A stretch of 64,000 nt of DNA, from contig NZ_CP102602.1 in the NCBI RefSeq assembly GCF_024707485.1, forward strand, positions 496,001 to 560,000. The letters run 5' to 3'. Shown in pieces: positions 29,231 through 38,068 of this stretch. The translations under genes and the position numbers were made by a program. The stretch is from Thermococcus thermotolerans. GTDB taxonomy: Archaea; Methanobacteriota_B; Thermococci; Thermococcales; Thermococcaceae. The notes under the pieces were generated by a model, which was given only the letters and a program-made list of their open reading frames with translations, ran no database searches and was not told the origin of the DNA. How positions within the stretch are numbered: position 1 is the first letter of the stretch; every line of letters starts with the position of its first letter.

Positions 29231-30190
29231 ATGATGGACAGGGAAAGGCTCATCAGAACGGTTGAGGCGATACTCAGGGGCACGGGATACAAAACGGCAC
29301 GGATGGACTTCAAGGGCTCGTGCTTCGACATAGTTGCGAGCAGGTTACTTCTACTGCTCTTCGTCAAGGTGGCCACCAACATAGACACGGTTACAGAGGA
29401 GCAGGCTGAAGACCTGAAGCGCCTCTCCAAGTTCTTCAAGGCCTCGCCCCTGATAGTGGGGCTGAAGACGAAGAACGCCGAGCTGGAAGAGGGTGTCGTT
29501 TACGAGAGGTTCGGGGTATACGCGCTCAGACCCGAGACCCTCTACGATGTCCTCGTCGAGAACGAACTGCCGGCGATATTTGCCGAGCGCGGCGGCTTCT
29601 ACGTAAGGATAAACGGTGCCCTACTGCGGAAGCTGAGGGAGAAGTACGGCTACTCCGTGAACGAGCTGGCCCAACTCCTGGGAGTTTCTCGCAAGAGCCT
29701 GATAAACTACGAGCGCGGCGAGCAGGCGGTCTCCCTTGAGGTCGCTATACGGCTTGAGGAACTGTTTGACGAGCCGCTTGCGGAGCCGATCGACATTCTC
29801 CACTCCACTGTGGAGGCGGACCTCAACGTTACCCCCGAAAGTCCGCTTGAGAGGGAGATATTTGAGCGCCTAAAGGGCCTCGGCCTCGGTGTTGTCAAGG
29901 TCAAGAAGGCACCGTTCAATGCAGTGTCAAAGGAGGATGAGTTTAACATCCTCACTGGCATAGACGAGAGAAAGACCCGCTCGACTGTGAAGAGGGCCGA
30001 GATGGTCACCGAGGTGAGCAAGATAATCAACAGCGACGGGGTTTTCATACTGGAGAAAGCGAGAACCGAGATTATTGGCGACGTCCCCCTAATCCCCAAG
30101 GAGCGACTTGAAGAGGTCAGGGACGCTGATGAACTCATAGAGATGATAGAGGAGCTCAAGAAGGAAATAAAGAAGCAGCTCTTCAGCTAA
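29231..30190 (+). CDS. Archaeal HTH-type transcriptional regulator (Cro/C1 HTH)
   Basis: A 319-residue regulator of the conserved archaeal family MF_00584. An N-terminal nuclease-like or sensor region (FKGSCFDIVASRLLLLLFVKVATNID) precedes a Cro/C1 helix-turn-helix near residues 134-185 (YSVNELAQLLGVSRKSLINYERGEQAVSLEVAIRLEEL), then a C-terminal domain ending in a charged helix. The two adjacent ATGs at 29231 and 29234 are equally possible; TTTATTAAG 25 bases upstream suggests a leaderless transcript. Confidence 0.87.
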   Translation: MMDRERLIRTVEAILRGTGYKTARMDFKGSCFDIVASRLLLLLFVKVATNIDTVTEEQAEDLKRLSKFFKASPLIVGLKTKNAELEEGVVYERFGVYALRPETLYDVLVENELPAIFAERGGFYVRINGALLRKLREKYGYSVNELAQLLGVSRKSLINYERGEQAVSLEVAIRLEELFDEPLAEPIDILHSTVEADLNVTPESPLEREIFERLKGLGLGVVKVKKAPFNAVSKEDEFNILTGIDERKTRSTVKRAEMVTEVSKIINSDGVFILEKARTEIIGDVPLIPKERLEEVRDADELIEMIEELKKEIKKQLFS

Positions 30191-31433
30191 AGATGACTCT
30201 TCTCCAGACTTCCCTTACCTTTGGAACGTATTCCTTCGGCGCGGCTATAAGGACTGCCCAGCGTGGCGTCTGTCTCCTTTTGAGGGCGTTGGCAAGTGGG
30301 GTGACCTTGGTAAGCGGCTGAAGCTCCCCGTTGCCCAGAAGGACGTTTATTTCAGTCGCCTTGAGCCTCGGCTCGCTGAGCATGAGGTCGGCTATACTGA
30401 ACTCAAGGATGACCTCTCCCTCCCTCGCACCGACCATCTCCGCGAGGGTTCTCTCTATCTCCTGTCTGCGCTTAACGTTTCTGTAGGCCGTCAGGAGCTC
30501 CCTCTTCTCCTCGGCGCTTAGTTCGTCGGCACCCGCCAGAACGGCGGCCTTGTAAAGCTCCCGGTACTTTACCCTCCTCACCATCTCCGCGGGAAGGCCC
30601 TCCAGGTCTTCAAGCTCGACAAGGACACGGCAGTCTATCATCCTCCAGAAGTCCCAGAGGTGGCCCTCCTCCAGGGCGAACTCCAGGGCTCTGGTCAGCA
30701 TCCCCTCGGCTATCTTGACCGTATGGTGGAAGTAGACGCGGGAGTACATGAGCGACCTCGCCACCATCATGCCCTCGACCGCCTCAACACCTTTCTCATC
30801 GACCACGAGCTCACCGTCGTGGATCCTCAGAACCTTCATGAGCCTTTCGAGATCTATTATCCCGTGGGCGACCCCCGTGTAGTGGGCGTCCCTCACGAGG
30901 TAGTCGAGCTGGTCGACGTCGACGTCGCCGTGGAGCATCTGGCCGAGGTAGCGCTTCTCGTGCTTTCCGAGGATCAGGTCTGCGACGTCTCTGGGGGTGA
31001 AGTCGTACTCGTAGCTCTCTATTATCTCCGGGATCATTCCCCCGTTCTCGCTCTCGGTTATGTTTATCCGCCCGAGGATTATATCCTGGCCGAGGCGCAT
31101 GTGGTCGCGCTCCTTCACGTAGTGCTTGTAGATGCTCTCGAAGGTATGACTGAAGGGCCCGTGGCCAATGTCGTGGAGTAAAGCCCCCACCTGAAGGAGC
31201 ATGCTTTCGCTCTCCTCCAGGCCAACCTCCTGCGAGAGCCTCCTGGCGAGATGCCACGCTCCGAGGGAGTGCTCAAAGCGAGAGTGGTTAGCACCGGGAT
31301 AGACGAGGTACGCCAAACCGAGCTGTCTTATGTTCCTGAGCCTCTGAAACTCGGGGGTCTTGACGAGGTCGAGGATGATACCGGTGAGCTTCATGCTGCC
31401 ATGAACGCCGTCGTGAATGATCTTTCCATCCAT
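30183..31433 (-). CDS. HD-domain phosphohydrolase (SAMHD1/dNTPase-like)
   Basis: A 416-residue HD-superfamily phosphohydrolase. Metal ligands are in NHSRFEHSLGAWHLARRL (first His), LLHDIGHGPFSHTFE (HD) and a later Asp in VDVDQLDYLVRDAHYTG. This pattern marks dGTPase/SAMHD1-like enzymes that hydrolyse dNTPs. I choose the ATG after GGTGGTGTCA rather than the GTG three codons upstream. Its end overlaps the HTH regulator gene by 8 bases (convergent). Confidence 0.9.
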   Translation of the reverse strand: MDGKIIHDGVHGSMKLTGIILDLVKTPEFQRLRNIRQLGLAYLVYPGANHSRFEHSLGAWHLARRLSQEVGLEESESMLLQVGALLHDIGHGPFSHTFESIYKHYVKERDHMRLGQDIILGRINITESENGGMIPEIIESYEYDFTPRDVADLILGKHEKRYLGQMLHGDVDVDQLDYLVRDAHYTGVAHGIIDLERLMKVLRIHDGELVVDEKGVEAVEGMMVARSLMYSRVYFHHTVKIAEGMLTRALEFALEEGHLWDFWRMIDCRVLVELEDLEGLPAEMVRRVKYRELYKAAVLAGADELSAEEKRELLTAYRNVKRRQEIERTLAEMVGAREGEVILEFSIADLMLSEPRLKATEINVLLGNGELQPLTKVTPLANALKRRQTPRWAVLIAAPKEYVPKVREVWRRVIFS

Positions 31434-31516
31434 TGACACCACCGCTGGAAGTTTGAGAAGAGCCTTATATAAATTTTCGGCATTGTGACAAAATTGGAAG
31501 GAAAAGAACGGCAGAA

Positions 31517-32800
31517 TCAGAGATCCTTGCCGACGATGTATATCCTCTTGGTCTTTCCGAGCCTCTTCGGGAGGTCTGCCCTGAGCTTCTCAAGGGGAAC
31601 CGCTTCGATAATCAGCTCGGCCTGCTTGGACTCCTCCACCTCGTAGCGAACCGGATTGTTGGCCTCGTAGATGAGCTCCCTGACCTCGTCCTCTATTCCG
31701 GCCGGCTTTTCACCGCTGTAGGCGACGCGGAGTATGGCCTTCGGCCTGGGGTTCTCAGGTGAGAGCGGGTGGTAGATTATCACAAAGTCGAGGAGGGCTG
31801 GATGGTCGTAGACTATCTCCATCACCTGGTCGATGTGGAGCTTGGCCCCCGCGAGTGTTACAACGTCCTTGATGCGGATTATGTTCCTGACCTCGCCGTT
31901 CTCGATCCTCGCGAGGTCGCCTATGTCGTAGTTGAAGAGGGGCAGACCGGTAAGCTCCCCTTCCCTCATGACCTTGGTTATGTAGATGCGCTTGTAGTCG
32001 TCGTAGCCGTCGCCGTTGTCCTTGAGGACGACTATAGACTCCTCGAAGTTGAACCTTGTAGCTTTCTTCCTCGTGATAACGCGGTAGCCGGTTATAGCGT
32101 CCTCAGTCGAGCCGAAGTTGTCTATTATCACGGCGTTCTCAAACAGCTCAAGGGTCGCCCTCGCGAGCTCGGGGGTAAGCGTCTCGCCGCCTACCACTAT
32201 CGTCTGGATGTCCTTCTTTATGGACTCCGGGAGAACGAGACCGAGGTTGTAGGCAGTCGCCGTCAGGCAGAAGAGTGCTGTGGGCTTGATGTAGTTGAGC
32301 TCTTTGAGGAGCATTTCCCTGTCGAGCAGGTACTGGATGGGGACCTGATAGTATGCGGACTTTGCGTTGAGCGCTTCAAAGCTCCCGAATGCAAACATTC
32401 CGGATGAAGATGGTAGCGGTGGGAAAAACGAGGCGATTCTATCTCCTTTATCCATGTACTCCCTGATCCATGGTTCTACCTGCCGGGCTGTTCGGAAGCG
32501 GTCGTCCCGGGTGTAGGCTATTCTCTTGGGTTTCCCGGTTGTTCCGCTTGTCCGCATCACGGTATAGAATACCTGAGCCCTCTGGATGTAATCGGGCCAC
32601 ACCCTGCCAATATCGTAGAGATCATGGGGCGTTATCGTCACCTTATCAGTAAGGGCAGCAAGGTCATCGAGGGTTATCCCATCGGGATCGATTCCGGAGA
32701 ACTTCTCCTGCCAGAATTCGGTCGTTTCCAAGCTCTTGCTGAGGGTGTACCTGAAATCCTCGACCCCCTTTTTGTCAGTTCTTCCAACAATCAAGGTCAC
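31517..32800 (-). CDS. PaaK/F390 synthetase-like adenylate-forming enzyme
   Basis: A 427-residue ANL-superfamily protein. The ATP-binding loop is MRTSGTTGKPKRIAYT, A5-like IIDNFGSTEDAITGYR and A7/A8-like NYDIGDLARIENGEVRN with RIKDVVTLAGAKLHI are present. The C-terminal lid is retained, ending in LPKRLGKTKRIYIV. It resembles phenylacetate-CoA ligase or coenzyme F390 synthetase; the acid substrate is unknown. A GTG start at 32800 follows GGTGAGCATCC. It is divergently transcribed from a shorter paralogue. Confidence 0.8.
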   Translation of the reverse strand: MTLIVGRTDKKGVEDFRYTLSKSLETTEFWQEKFSGIDPDGITLDDLAALTDKVTITPHDLYDIGRVWPDYIQRAQVFYTVMRTSGTTGKPKRIAYTRDDRFRTARQVEPWIREYMDKGDRIASFFPPLPSSSGMFAFGSFEALNAKSAYYQVPIQYLLDREMLLKELNYIKPTALFCLTATAYNLGLVLPESIKKDIQTIVVGGETLTPELARATLELFENAVIIDNFGSTEDAITGYRVITRKKATRFNFEESIVVLKDNGDGYDDYKRIYITKVMREGELTGLPLFNYDIGDLARIENGEVRNIIRIKDVVTLAGAKLHIDQVMEIVYDHPALLDFVIIYHPLSPENPRPKAILRVAYSGEKPAGIEDEVRELIYEANNPVRYEVEESKQAELIIEAVPLEKLRADLPKRLGKTKRIYIVGKDL

Positions 32801-32828
32801 GGATGCTCACCGAACTAGTAAATCGAGC

Positions 32829-32897
32829 TAATAATATATAATTGTTGGGGTTTGTCCAACCATCCTTGGATGGATTTCAATAGGAAAGGTTTTTATA
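32829..32897. promoter_or_regulatory. Divergent promoter region with shared palindrome
   Basis: TATATATTATT on the minus strand (about 32829-32839) and TTTTTATACC on the plus strand (about 32888-32897) serve the two adenylate-forming genes. Between them CCATCC-TT-GGATGG at 32860-32873 is a perfect 6-base inverted repeat, about 20 bases upstream of each TATA box. It could bind one regulator for both promoters. Confidence 0.5.
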
Positions 32898-32919
32898 CCG
32901 TCCCAGTTAAATTAACCCC

Positions 32920-33978
32920 ATGAACTATGGGGAAGTGTTGGATAAACTCTATGATGACCCTCTGAGCGTTGACCGCGCTGATTTAGTGGAGTACCTCAGG
33001 GAGGTCTTCGAATTTCACCTGCGGACGACCCCTTACTGGAGGAGGATTTCTGAGAAACTGAGGCCTGACCTCGATGAAATCTTTCAAGGCGGACTTGAGG
33101 AGGTTTTCGAGAAGATTTTCAATTCTGGATTGATCGTGGACGAGGACTACCTCAGGCACAACTGGCTGGAATTCGTACCTGAGGGGTATCCTGGCAGGAT
33201 AAGGTTTTACCAGTCCTCCGGAACGACCCGGGAGCGGGCCATCGGGCACTGGGATCGGGAGTATCTCCTAGCAAGCCACCGGTATCTGAGGAAAGCCCTC
33301 GACGAGATCTACGGTCTGGACGAGCTTTACAACGATGCCCACCAGATGAGGGCAATAGCCCACGGCCCGTACGGATGGTTCCAGGAGGAAATAAGCGAGC
33401 TCGTATGGAGCTACGGAGGTGTTCTGTACTTTATAGGTATGGAAACGGACGGTCTGAAAAAAGTTTATGAAAATCAGGGACTGGAAGCGGTTTTGAAGAT
33501 ACTGAATCCACTCGTGAGATATACCACCCGCATCATGGAGAAGGACAGGATAAACACGGTACGCTCTGCACCCCCGCTCATGGCGCTTTTCGAACCCTAC
33601 AGCGAGAACATTGAGACGGCAATAATAAGTGGTGTTGGTATAAATCAGTCCTTCTTTGAGATGCTCCGTGAAAAGTTTGAAGGCACAAAGCTTATACCTC
33701 TTTATGGGTATTATCTATTTGGGGATCTGGTGGGTATGCACATGGAGGGGGAGTTCTGGTACTATCCCAACTACCCGTTCACAATTATATTCCCCATGAA
33801 GCACGGGGACGGGGGATACCGGATAGTCAGGCGTCACGAACGCGGACGGGTTGCAATAATAATAGCCAGACCCGAAGTTTTAGTCGTTAAGTTCGAGGAT
33901 GAAACGGCATTTAGAACACCCCCCCACGGACCATTTAAATGGGATGGGTTCGGAGACCCCGAAAGGAAAGTGGGGTGA
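32920..33978 (+). CDS. Short PaaK/LuxE-like protein without C-terminal lid
   Basis: A 352-residue protein. The loop YQSSGTTRERAIGHWDREYL matches the ATP-binding motif of adenylate-forming enzymes of the PaaK/LuxE group. It ends shortly after the A8-like WDGFGDPERK, so the usual C-terminal lid of about 90 residues is missing. It may activate a substrate without completing the second step, or need a partner. TTTTTATACC upstream fits a leaderless ATG. The stop overlaps the RBS of the DUF835 gene. Confidence 0.7.
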   Translation: MNYGEVLDKLYDDPLSVDRADLVEYLREVFEFHLRTTPYWRRISEKLRPDLDEIFQGGLEEVFEKIFNSGLIVDEDYLRHNWLEFVPEGYPGRIRFYQSSGTTRERAIGHWDREYLLASHRYLRKALDEIYGLDELYNDAHQMRAIAHGPYGWFQEEISELVWSYGGVLYFIGMETDGLKKVYENQGLEAVLKILNPLVRYTTRIMEKDRINTVRSAPPLMALFEPYSENIETAIISGVGINQSFFEMLREKFEGTKLIPLYGYYLFGDLVGMHMEGEFWYYPNYPFTIIFPMKHGDGGYRIVRRHERGRVAIIIARPEVLVVKFEDETAFRTPPHGPFKWDGFGDPERKVG

Positions 33979-33981
33979 ACT

Positions 33982-35079
33982 GTGTTGGACGGTATTCAGG
34001 CAATCGTGTTTGCTGAGGCGTTGATGGTTCTGATAGCTGACTTGGTGGCGGCAGGCTGGATATTCCGTATATATCTCCATAACAGACGGAGATCTGCCCT
34101 GGCCTTTTCTCTTGCATGGGTGTTTGACTTTCTAGCGATCCTCTCGACGGTTCTCACGAACCCGACGTTTCAGATGGTGGGCATGCTCCTTCTTCCGACG
34201 TTCTCTGCTCTCATCTTTTATGGAGCGGTGAAGTTCCTTGAAGAAGAGTCGATAACCGTCAGGTACAGAACTCTCTCAATGCTTGCGGTGATGCCGGTTG
34301 CCTTTATGATATATATGATTGGAGTATACATTTACACCGGGGATGCAGTCTGGTCAGTAACCAGCGCCGCTACCCTTGGCATAACAGGGGTATTCGTAAT
34401 CGCCGGGGGGCTTTTACTCAGGGAAACCGTGGAAATTTACAAAAGTGCCATCAGATACCTCTATATCAGCATCATACTGTTTGGAGTTCACCTAATCCCG
34501 GCGGCACTTTTCGGCAACACCGATTGGTACAAAGCTATAGGATTCACGCTGTCCACGGCCCTCATAATATTCATGGTAGTGGCGATGGTGAAACTAACCT
34601 CCTCGGAGTTCTTTATGCCAAAAGAGAGCAGGGCCGCACAGCCTATTGACCTCAAGCCGGGCGTCATGGTAGTTAACGGGAGGGAGTACCTGAAACTCAA
34701 GGAGAAACTTAAAGACAGGCCAGTTCTGGCCTTCGTCAGGGACGTCACACAGGTTCCTGAGGGGTGGCAGTACTACTTCGTAACAACCATACCGTTCCAG
34801 GGAAGGTTCAAGAACACCATAAATCCGACAAACCTTGCAAGGATGACCGAACTCTCGTACAAGTATCTGGAAGAGTCCGCCCGGATGGGGGAGCAGGGGG
34901 TCATTATAATCGACTGCCTCGAGTACTTGACAGTCTACAACTCCTGGGAGAGCCTCATGAAGTTCCTTTCAAAGCTCAGGGACTTTGTTATAGTCAACAA
35001 GGGCACCCTGATACTCGTTATTGAGAAGGAAAGCCTTGAAAACAGGCTGTATGCCCAGCTCAGGAAGCTCATGGAGTGA
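33982..35079 (+). CDS. Seven-helix membrane protein with DUF835 domain
   Basis: A 365-residue protein. Residues 1-215 form about seven hydrophobic helices (first AIVFAEALMVLIADLVAAGWIF). The C-terminal cytoplasmic part (LKPGVMVVNGREYLKLK... to RNRLYAQLRKLM-like end) is a DUF835 domain, recognisable by FVRDVTQVP, GVIIIDCLEYLTVYN and KGTLILVIEKESL. DUF835 proteins are abundant in Thermococcales and their role is unknown; the layout suggests a membrane sensor. The GTG start follows GGGGTGAAC, which overlaps the stop of the preceding gene. Confidence 0.8.
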   Translation: MLDGIQAIVFAEALMVLIADLVAAGWIFRIYLHNRRRSALAFSLAWVFDFLAILSTVLTNPTFQMVGMLLLPTFSALIFYGAVKFLEEESITVRYRTLSMLAVMPVAFMIYMIGVYIYTGDAVWSVTSAATLGITGVFVIAGGLLLRETVEIYKSAIRYLYISIILFGVHLIPAALFGNTDWYKAIGFTLSTALIIFMVVAMVKLTSSEFFMPKESRAAQPIDLKPGVMVVNGREYLKLKEKLKDRPVLAFVRDVTQVPEGWQYYFVTTIPFQGRFKNTINPTNLARMTELSYKYLEESARMGEQGVIIIDCLEYLTVYNSWESLMKFLSKLRDFVIVNKGTLILVIEKESLENRLYAQLRKLME

Positions 35080-35086
35080 GGACAGC

Positions 35087-35094
35087 TTTATATA
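35087..35094 (+). promoter_or_regulatory. TATA box of the H/ACA RNA gene
   Basis: TTTATATA lies 24-31 bases before position 35118, the first base of the first hairpin of the predicted guide RNA. No protein start follows, so this strong box most likely drives the RNA gene. Confidence 0.7.
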
Positions 35095-35116
35095 CCTCCT
35101 CTTTTCTACCATATAC

Positions 35117-35335
35117 TGCCCCTGCGCGAGGACCCCGGGGAGAATGAACCGGGGGGCGATGCGGGGGCTACAGCTCGGCCTCAGCGAGGTCCCCACGGGA
35201 GGACCTTCCGCGTTACGGAGCACGATGACCGTGGGAAACCCAGGCCGAGCACAGCTGAGGCCCGCCTGGGTTAACCCGCCCGAGATCGCCGTGAGGCACC
35301 GATGGGGGCGGGGGTTACGGGCGGGCCATAGCCAG
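35117..35335 (+). ncRNA. Three-hairpin H/ACA pseudouridylation guide RNA
   Basis: The region is GC-rich, non-coding and folds into three consecutive hairpins, each with lower stem, pocket, upper stem and a 3' ACA/ANA box. H1: 35118-35125 with 35161-35168, upper stem 35133-35138/35149-35154, ACA 35170. H2: 35173-35181 with 35242-35250, upper stem 35192-35198/35229-35235, ACA 35251. H3: 35259-35266 with 35320-35327, upper stem 35275-35281/35306-35312, ATA 35328. In all three the upper stem ends 15 bases before the box, as the family requires. A short T-run follows at 35337. Confidence 0.88.
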
Positions 35336-35420
35336 ATTTTGTCAAAACTTCGACAGCCGTGCAGTCAATATGCCGAAAAGATTTATTAAGAACATGGACA
35401 AGATTCACACGAGTGGTACC

Positions 35421-35597
35421 ATGATAATCGCAGGAAGAAACAAGTGGGTGATACTCCTCAAGTATTATCCCCCATGGCAGGGCTATCCCCCGAGGAAAAG
35501 AAAGAAAAGGAAGACCACGGAAGTCATTGAGGTACTTGAGATGCTCGCAGACCCCGCAGACTTGAGGATATTCCTGAAGACGTCCGCGCCATTCTGA
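35421..35597 (+). CDS. Small basic protein of unknown function
   Basis: A 58-residue protein. A hydrophobic start (NKWVILLKYYPPW) leads into the basic patch PPRKRKKRKTTEV and a C-terminal helix (VIEVLEMLADPADLRIFLK). The ATG is about 36 bases after an ATTTATTAA box and follows a GTGGT element. An in-frame ATG at 35394 would add nine residues. No family is recognised; coding status rests on promoter spacing and amino-acid composition, so it is uncertain. Confidence 0.45.
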   Translation: MIIAGRNKWVILLKYYPPWQGYPPRKRKKRKTTEVIEVLEMLADPADLRIFLKTSAPF

Positions 35598-35636
35598 AGT
35601 TCGTCCATCTTGAGTCTTTTCTCCAGGAGGCATAGC

Positions 35637-36827
35637 TCAGTAGAGCACGACTTCCACTGTTTCTCCTTCCAGATGTCCTTCACTATCCTCCGGAATGACT
35701 ATATAGCCGTTGCTCTCCACGAGGGCGCTTATTATACCGCTCCCCTTCTTTCTGATCGGTCTCGCCTTACCGCTCTCGTACCAGACCTTCACGAACTCGT
35801 GTCTCCCGAGCTGGCTTGGAACGCGCTCGGTGAGCCTTGCCAAAACCTTCACCTCGTAGTTTCTAGCCCCCACCAGCTTCGCCAGGGCGTGTTTGACGTA
35901 AAGGTGGAACTGGGCGAAGACAGCCGCAGGGTAGCCGCTCATTATGAAGACCCTTTCGCCGTAACCAACTGGCCTTCCGGGCTTTATCGTCGTTCCGTGG
36001 AAGAGGAGCTTGACAAAGCGGTGGGCAAAATCCCGGTCGCCGAAGGCCGAACCGCCGGTGACGAGAACGAGGTCGCATTCTTCCTTTGCCTTCCCTATCA
36101 CCGATTTGATAGCCTCTTCCTTATCGGGGACGACCCCGTAAAAAACCGGTTGCCCAAAGTACTGCCGCCCCAGCCCCATGAGCATAATCGAGTTGCTCTC
36201 CATAATCTTTCCTGCCTTCAGCGCCTCCTCATCGAACTCCTCGATTAACTCGTCGCCCGTGACGATTATTCCGACGCGGGGTTTCCTCTTGACCTTAACG
36301 GTTTTGAAGCCCACGCTCTTCAGTAGGGCCAGATCCTGCGGCCTTAGAACCTGTCCCTTCCGCAGGATTATCTCCCCCTTCCTTACGTCCTCACCGGCGA
36401 AGGCCACGTTTTGTCCGGGAGCAACAGGTCGAAGGACCCTTAGGACGTCCCCATCTCGCTCCGCCATCTCCTGCATGAGGACGGCGTTTGCCCCCTCAGG
36501 CATCTTTGAGCCGGTCATGAGCTTTACCGCCGTTCCGGGTTCCACCTTGGCTTTACTCTCCTCGCCGGCTACTATCTCGTCTATAACCCTAAGCTCGACC
36601 GGACTGTATTCCCTCGCAGGGAATGTGTCCTCGGCGCGGAGGGCATAGCCGTCCACAGCGGAACGGTCGAAGGGAGGGCTGTCTATGGGAGAAACGATGT
36701 CCTCGGCCAGAACCCTGCCGAGGGCCTCGGAGAGGGGAACCTCCTCCACGTCGAGGATCTCCCCGAGGTCGTCCAGCATCATGCGAAAGGCGTCCCTGTA
36801 CGGTGTCAGCCTCTTGAACTCCCTCAC
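35637..36827 (-). CDS. moeA: Molybdopterin molybdenumtransferase MoeA
   Basis: A 396-residue enzyme inserting molybdate or tungstate into adenylylated molybdopterin. Motifs: PPFDRSAVDGYALRAEDT, PGTAVKLMTGSKMPEGANAVLMQE, the MoCF-like domain VGIIVTGDELIE and VLVTGGSAFGDRDF, then GRPVGYGERVFIMSGYP. The GTG start at 36827 follows GGAGGGAGTGAC, which contains the moaB stop codon, so moaB and moeA form one operon. In Thermococcales the metal is probably mainly tungsten. Confidence 0.95.
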   Translation of the reverse strand: MREFKRLTPYRDAFRMMLDDLGEILDVEEVPLSEALGRVLAEDIVSPIDSPPFDRSAVDGYALRAEDTFPAREYSPVELRVIDEIVAGEESKAKVEPGTAVKLMTGSKMPEGANAVLMQEMAERDGDVLRVLRPVAPGQNVAFAGEDVRKGEIILRKGQVLRPQDLALLKSVGFKTVKVKRKPRVGIIVTGDELIEEFDEEALKAGKIMESNSIMLMGLGRQYFGQPVFYGVVPDKEEAIKSVIGKAKEECDLVLVTGGSAFGDRDFAHRFVKLLFHGTTIKPGRPVGYGERVFIMSGYPAAVFAQFHLYVKHALAKLVGARNYEVKVLARLTERVPSQLGRHEFVKVWYESGKARPIRKKGSGIISALVESNGYIVIPEDSEGHLEGETVEVVLY

Positions 36828-36828
36828 G

Positions 36829-37344
36829 TCACTCCCTCCCGTGCTTGAGGACGTGGCCAGCCTCGTTCAGAATTATCCTGACCCCAGTTTTCGCCGCGCC
36901 CAAACTTCCAGGCAGGCAAAAGATTGCCATCGCCCTTCCGGAGCTCCTGATTATTCCCGCGGTTGCCCTCGTCATGACCGCGGCTGTGCCTATCTCCTCG
37001 TAGCTCAGAAGCCTGAAGATTTCTCCGAAGCCCGTCAGCTCCTTATCGAGCAACGGCCTGATGCTTTCTATCGTAACGTCCCTGCTCGCTATTCCCGTTC
37101 CACCCGAGGTAACGACAACTTCAGCTCCCCTTTCAAAGGCCTCGACAACGGCGCCAACTATCGCCATCTTCTCGTCGGGGACAACGGCATAGTAAACCTT
37201 CTCATGTCCGGCATTCTTTAGCTCCTCGATGAGAAACTTTCCGCTCTTATCCTCCTTCTCCCCCCTGCTGGCCGTGTCACTCACCGTTATGACCGCGAAC
37301 TTGAACTTCCTTGGGGCCTTCTTCTTGTGTTCTTCCGCTCCCAT
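36829..37344 (-). CDS. moaB: Molybdopterin adenylyltransferase MoaB/MogA
   Basis: A 171-residue MoCF-domain protein that adenylylates molybdopterin before metal insertion. Signature blocks are FAVITVSDTASRGEKEDKSG, VVTSGGTGIASRDVTIESI and AIFCLPGSLGAAKTGVRIIL. The ATG follows GGGTGATGGT, with TTATTAAG about 30 bases further upstream. It is the first gene of the moaB-moeA operon and diverges from cbiZ. Confidence 0.93.
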   Translation of the reverse strand: MGAEEHKKKAPRKFKFAVITVSDTASRGEKEDKSGKFLIEELKNAGHEKVYYAVVPDEKMAIVGAVVEAFERGAEVVVTSGGTGIASRDVTIESIRPLLDKELTGFGEIFRLLSYEEIGTAAVMTRATAGIIRSSGRAMAIFCLPGSLGAAKTGVRIILNEAGHVLKHGRE

Positions 37345-37445
37345 ACCATCACCCGATTAAGCTCGTCCCCGAACTTAATAACCTTTCAGCAAACGGAAGC
37401 GTTTAACGGCGCAAGCGTTATATCCCCACCCGCGGATGTGCATAC

Positions 37446-38039
37446 ATGAAGTTTGAGCACTTTATACGACACTTCAACGAGCCGATGCTGGCCCTCAGCA
37501 ACGCGCCCCACCGTGGGGGCCTGGCAAAGGCGAACGGCTTCTTCTTCATGATGGTCCCCAAGGACTACTCTGGAAACTACAGGCGGGACTGTGCGAGATT
37601 TGAGGAGGAGCATGGAATCAAAAACTTTGTCGGCTTCATGACCGCCGCTGACATCAAAAAGGTGCTCGCGGTTTCAAGGCGCGGAAGCGTTACTGCCTAC
37701 GTCACCGCTGGAATCACGAATCCGGCAATAGCCGGTGAAGAGCCACCACCGTGGAAACCCGGAACCATAAACATCGCCCTTGTAATCGAGGAGGGCCTCA
37801 CCGTCGGTGCGATGGCCAACGCGATAATGACGGCAACGGAGGCAAAGGCATACACTCTCCTCAGCCTCGGTTACAACGCGACGGGAACGACGAGCGACGG
37901 CATTGGAGTTTTCGCCTTTGATGGAGAAACGGAGTGGGCGGGAACGGCGACGGAGCTGGGAATAAACATCGGGAAAGCGGTAAGGGAAGCCCTCTCAGAA
38001 AGCCTGAGGAAGTGGGAGAGGACGAGAAGTGTTAAATAG
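37446..38039 (+). CDS. cbiZ: Adenosylcobinamide amidohydrolase CbiZ
   Basis: A 197-residue enzyme that removes the aminopropanol side chain of cobinamides to give adenosylcobyric acid, allowing salvage of external corrinoids. Recognisable blocks are ALSNAPHRGGL, VTAGITNPAIAGE and EAKAYTLLSLGYNATGTTSDGIGVF. CGTTATATCC about 25 bases upstream suggests a leaderless transcript. It opens the cobalamin salvage region. Confidence 0.92.
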   Translation: MKFEHFIRHFNEPMLALSNAPHRGGLAKANGFFFMMVPKDYSGNYRRDCARFEEEHGIKNFVGFMTAADIKKVLAVSRRGSVTAYVTAGITNPAIAGEEPPPWKPGTINIALVIEEGLTVGAMANAIMTATEAKAYTLLSLGYNATGTTSDGIGVFAFDGETEWAGTATELGINIGKAVREALSESLRKWERTRSVK

Positions 38040-38068
38040 TTTCAACCCTTATTAAAGCCGGTGAGAGA

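Noticed and set aside
35628-35660. tRNA-like 5' half (TAGCTCAG...TAGAGC) on the plus strand
   Set aside because: It resembles a D arm, but no matching acceptor, anticodon or T arm follows, and the bases encode the C-terminal residues and stop of moeA on the other strand.
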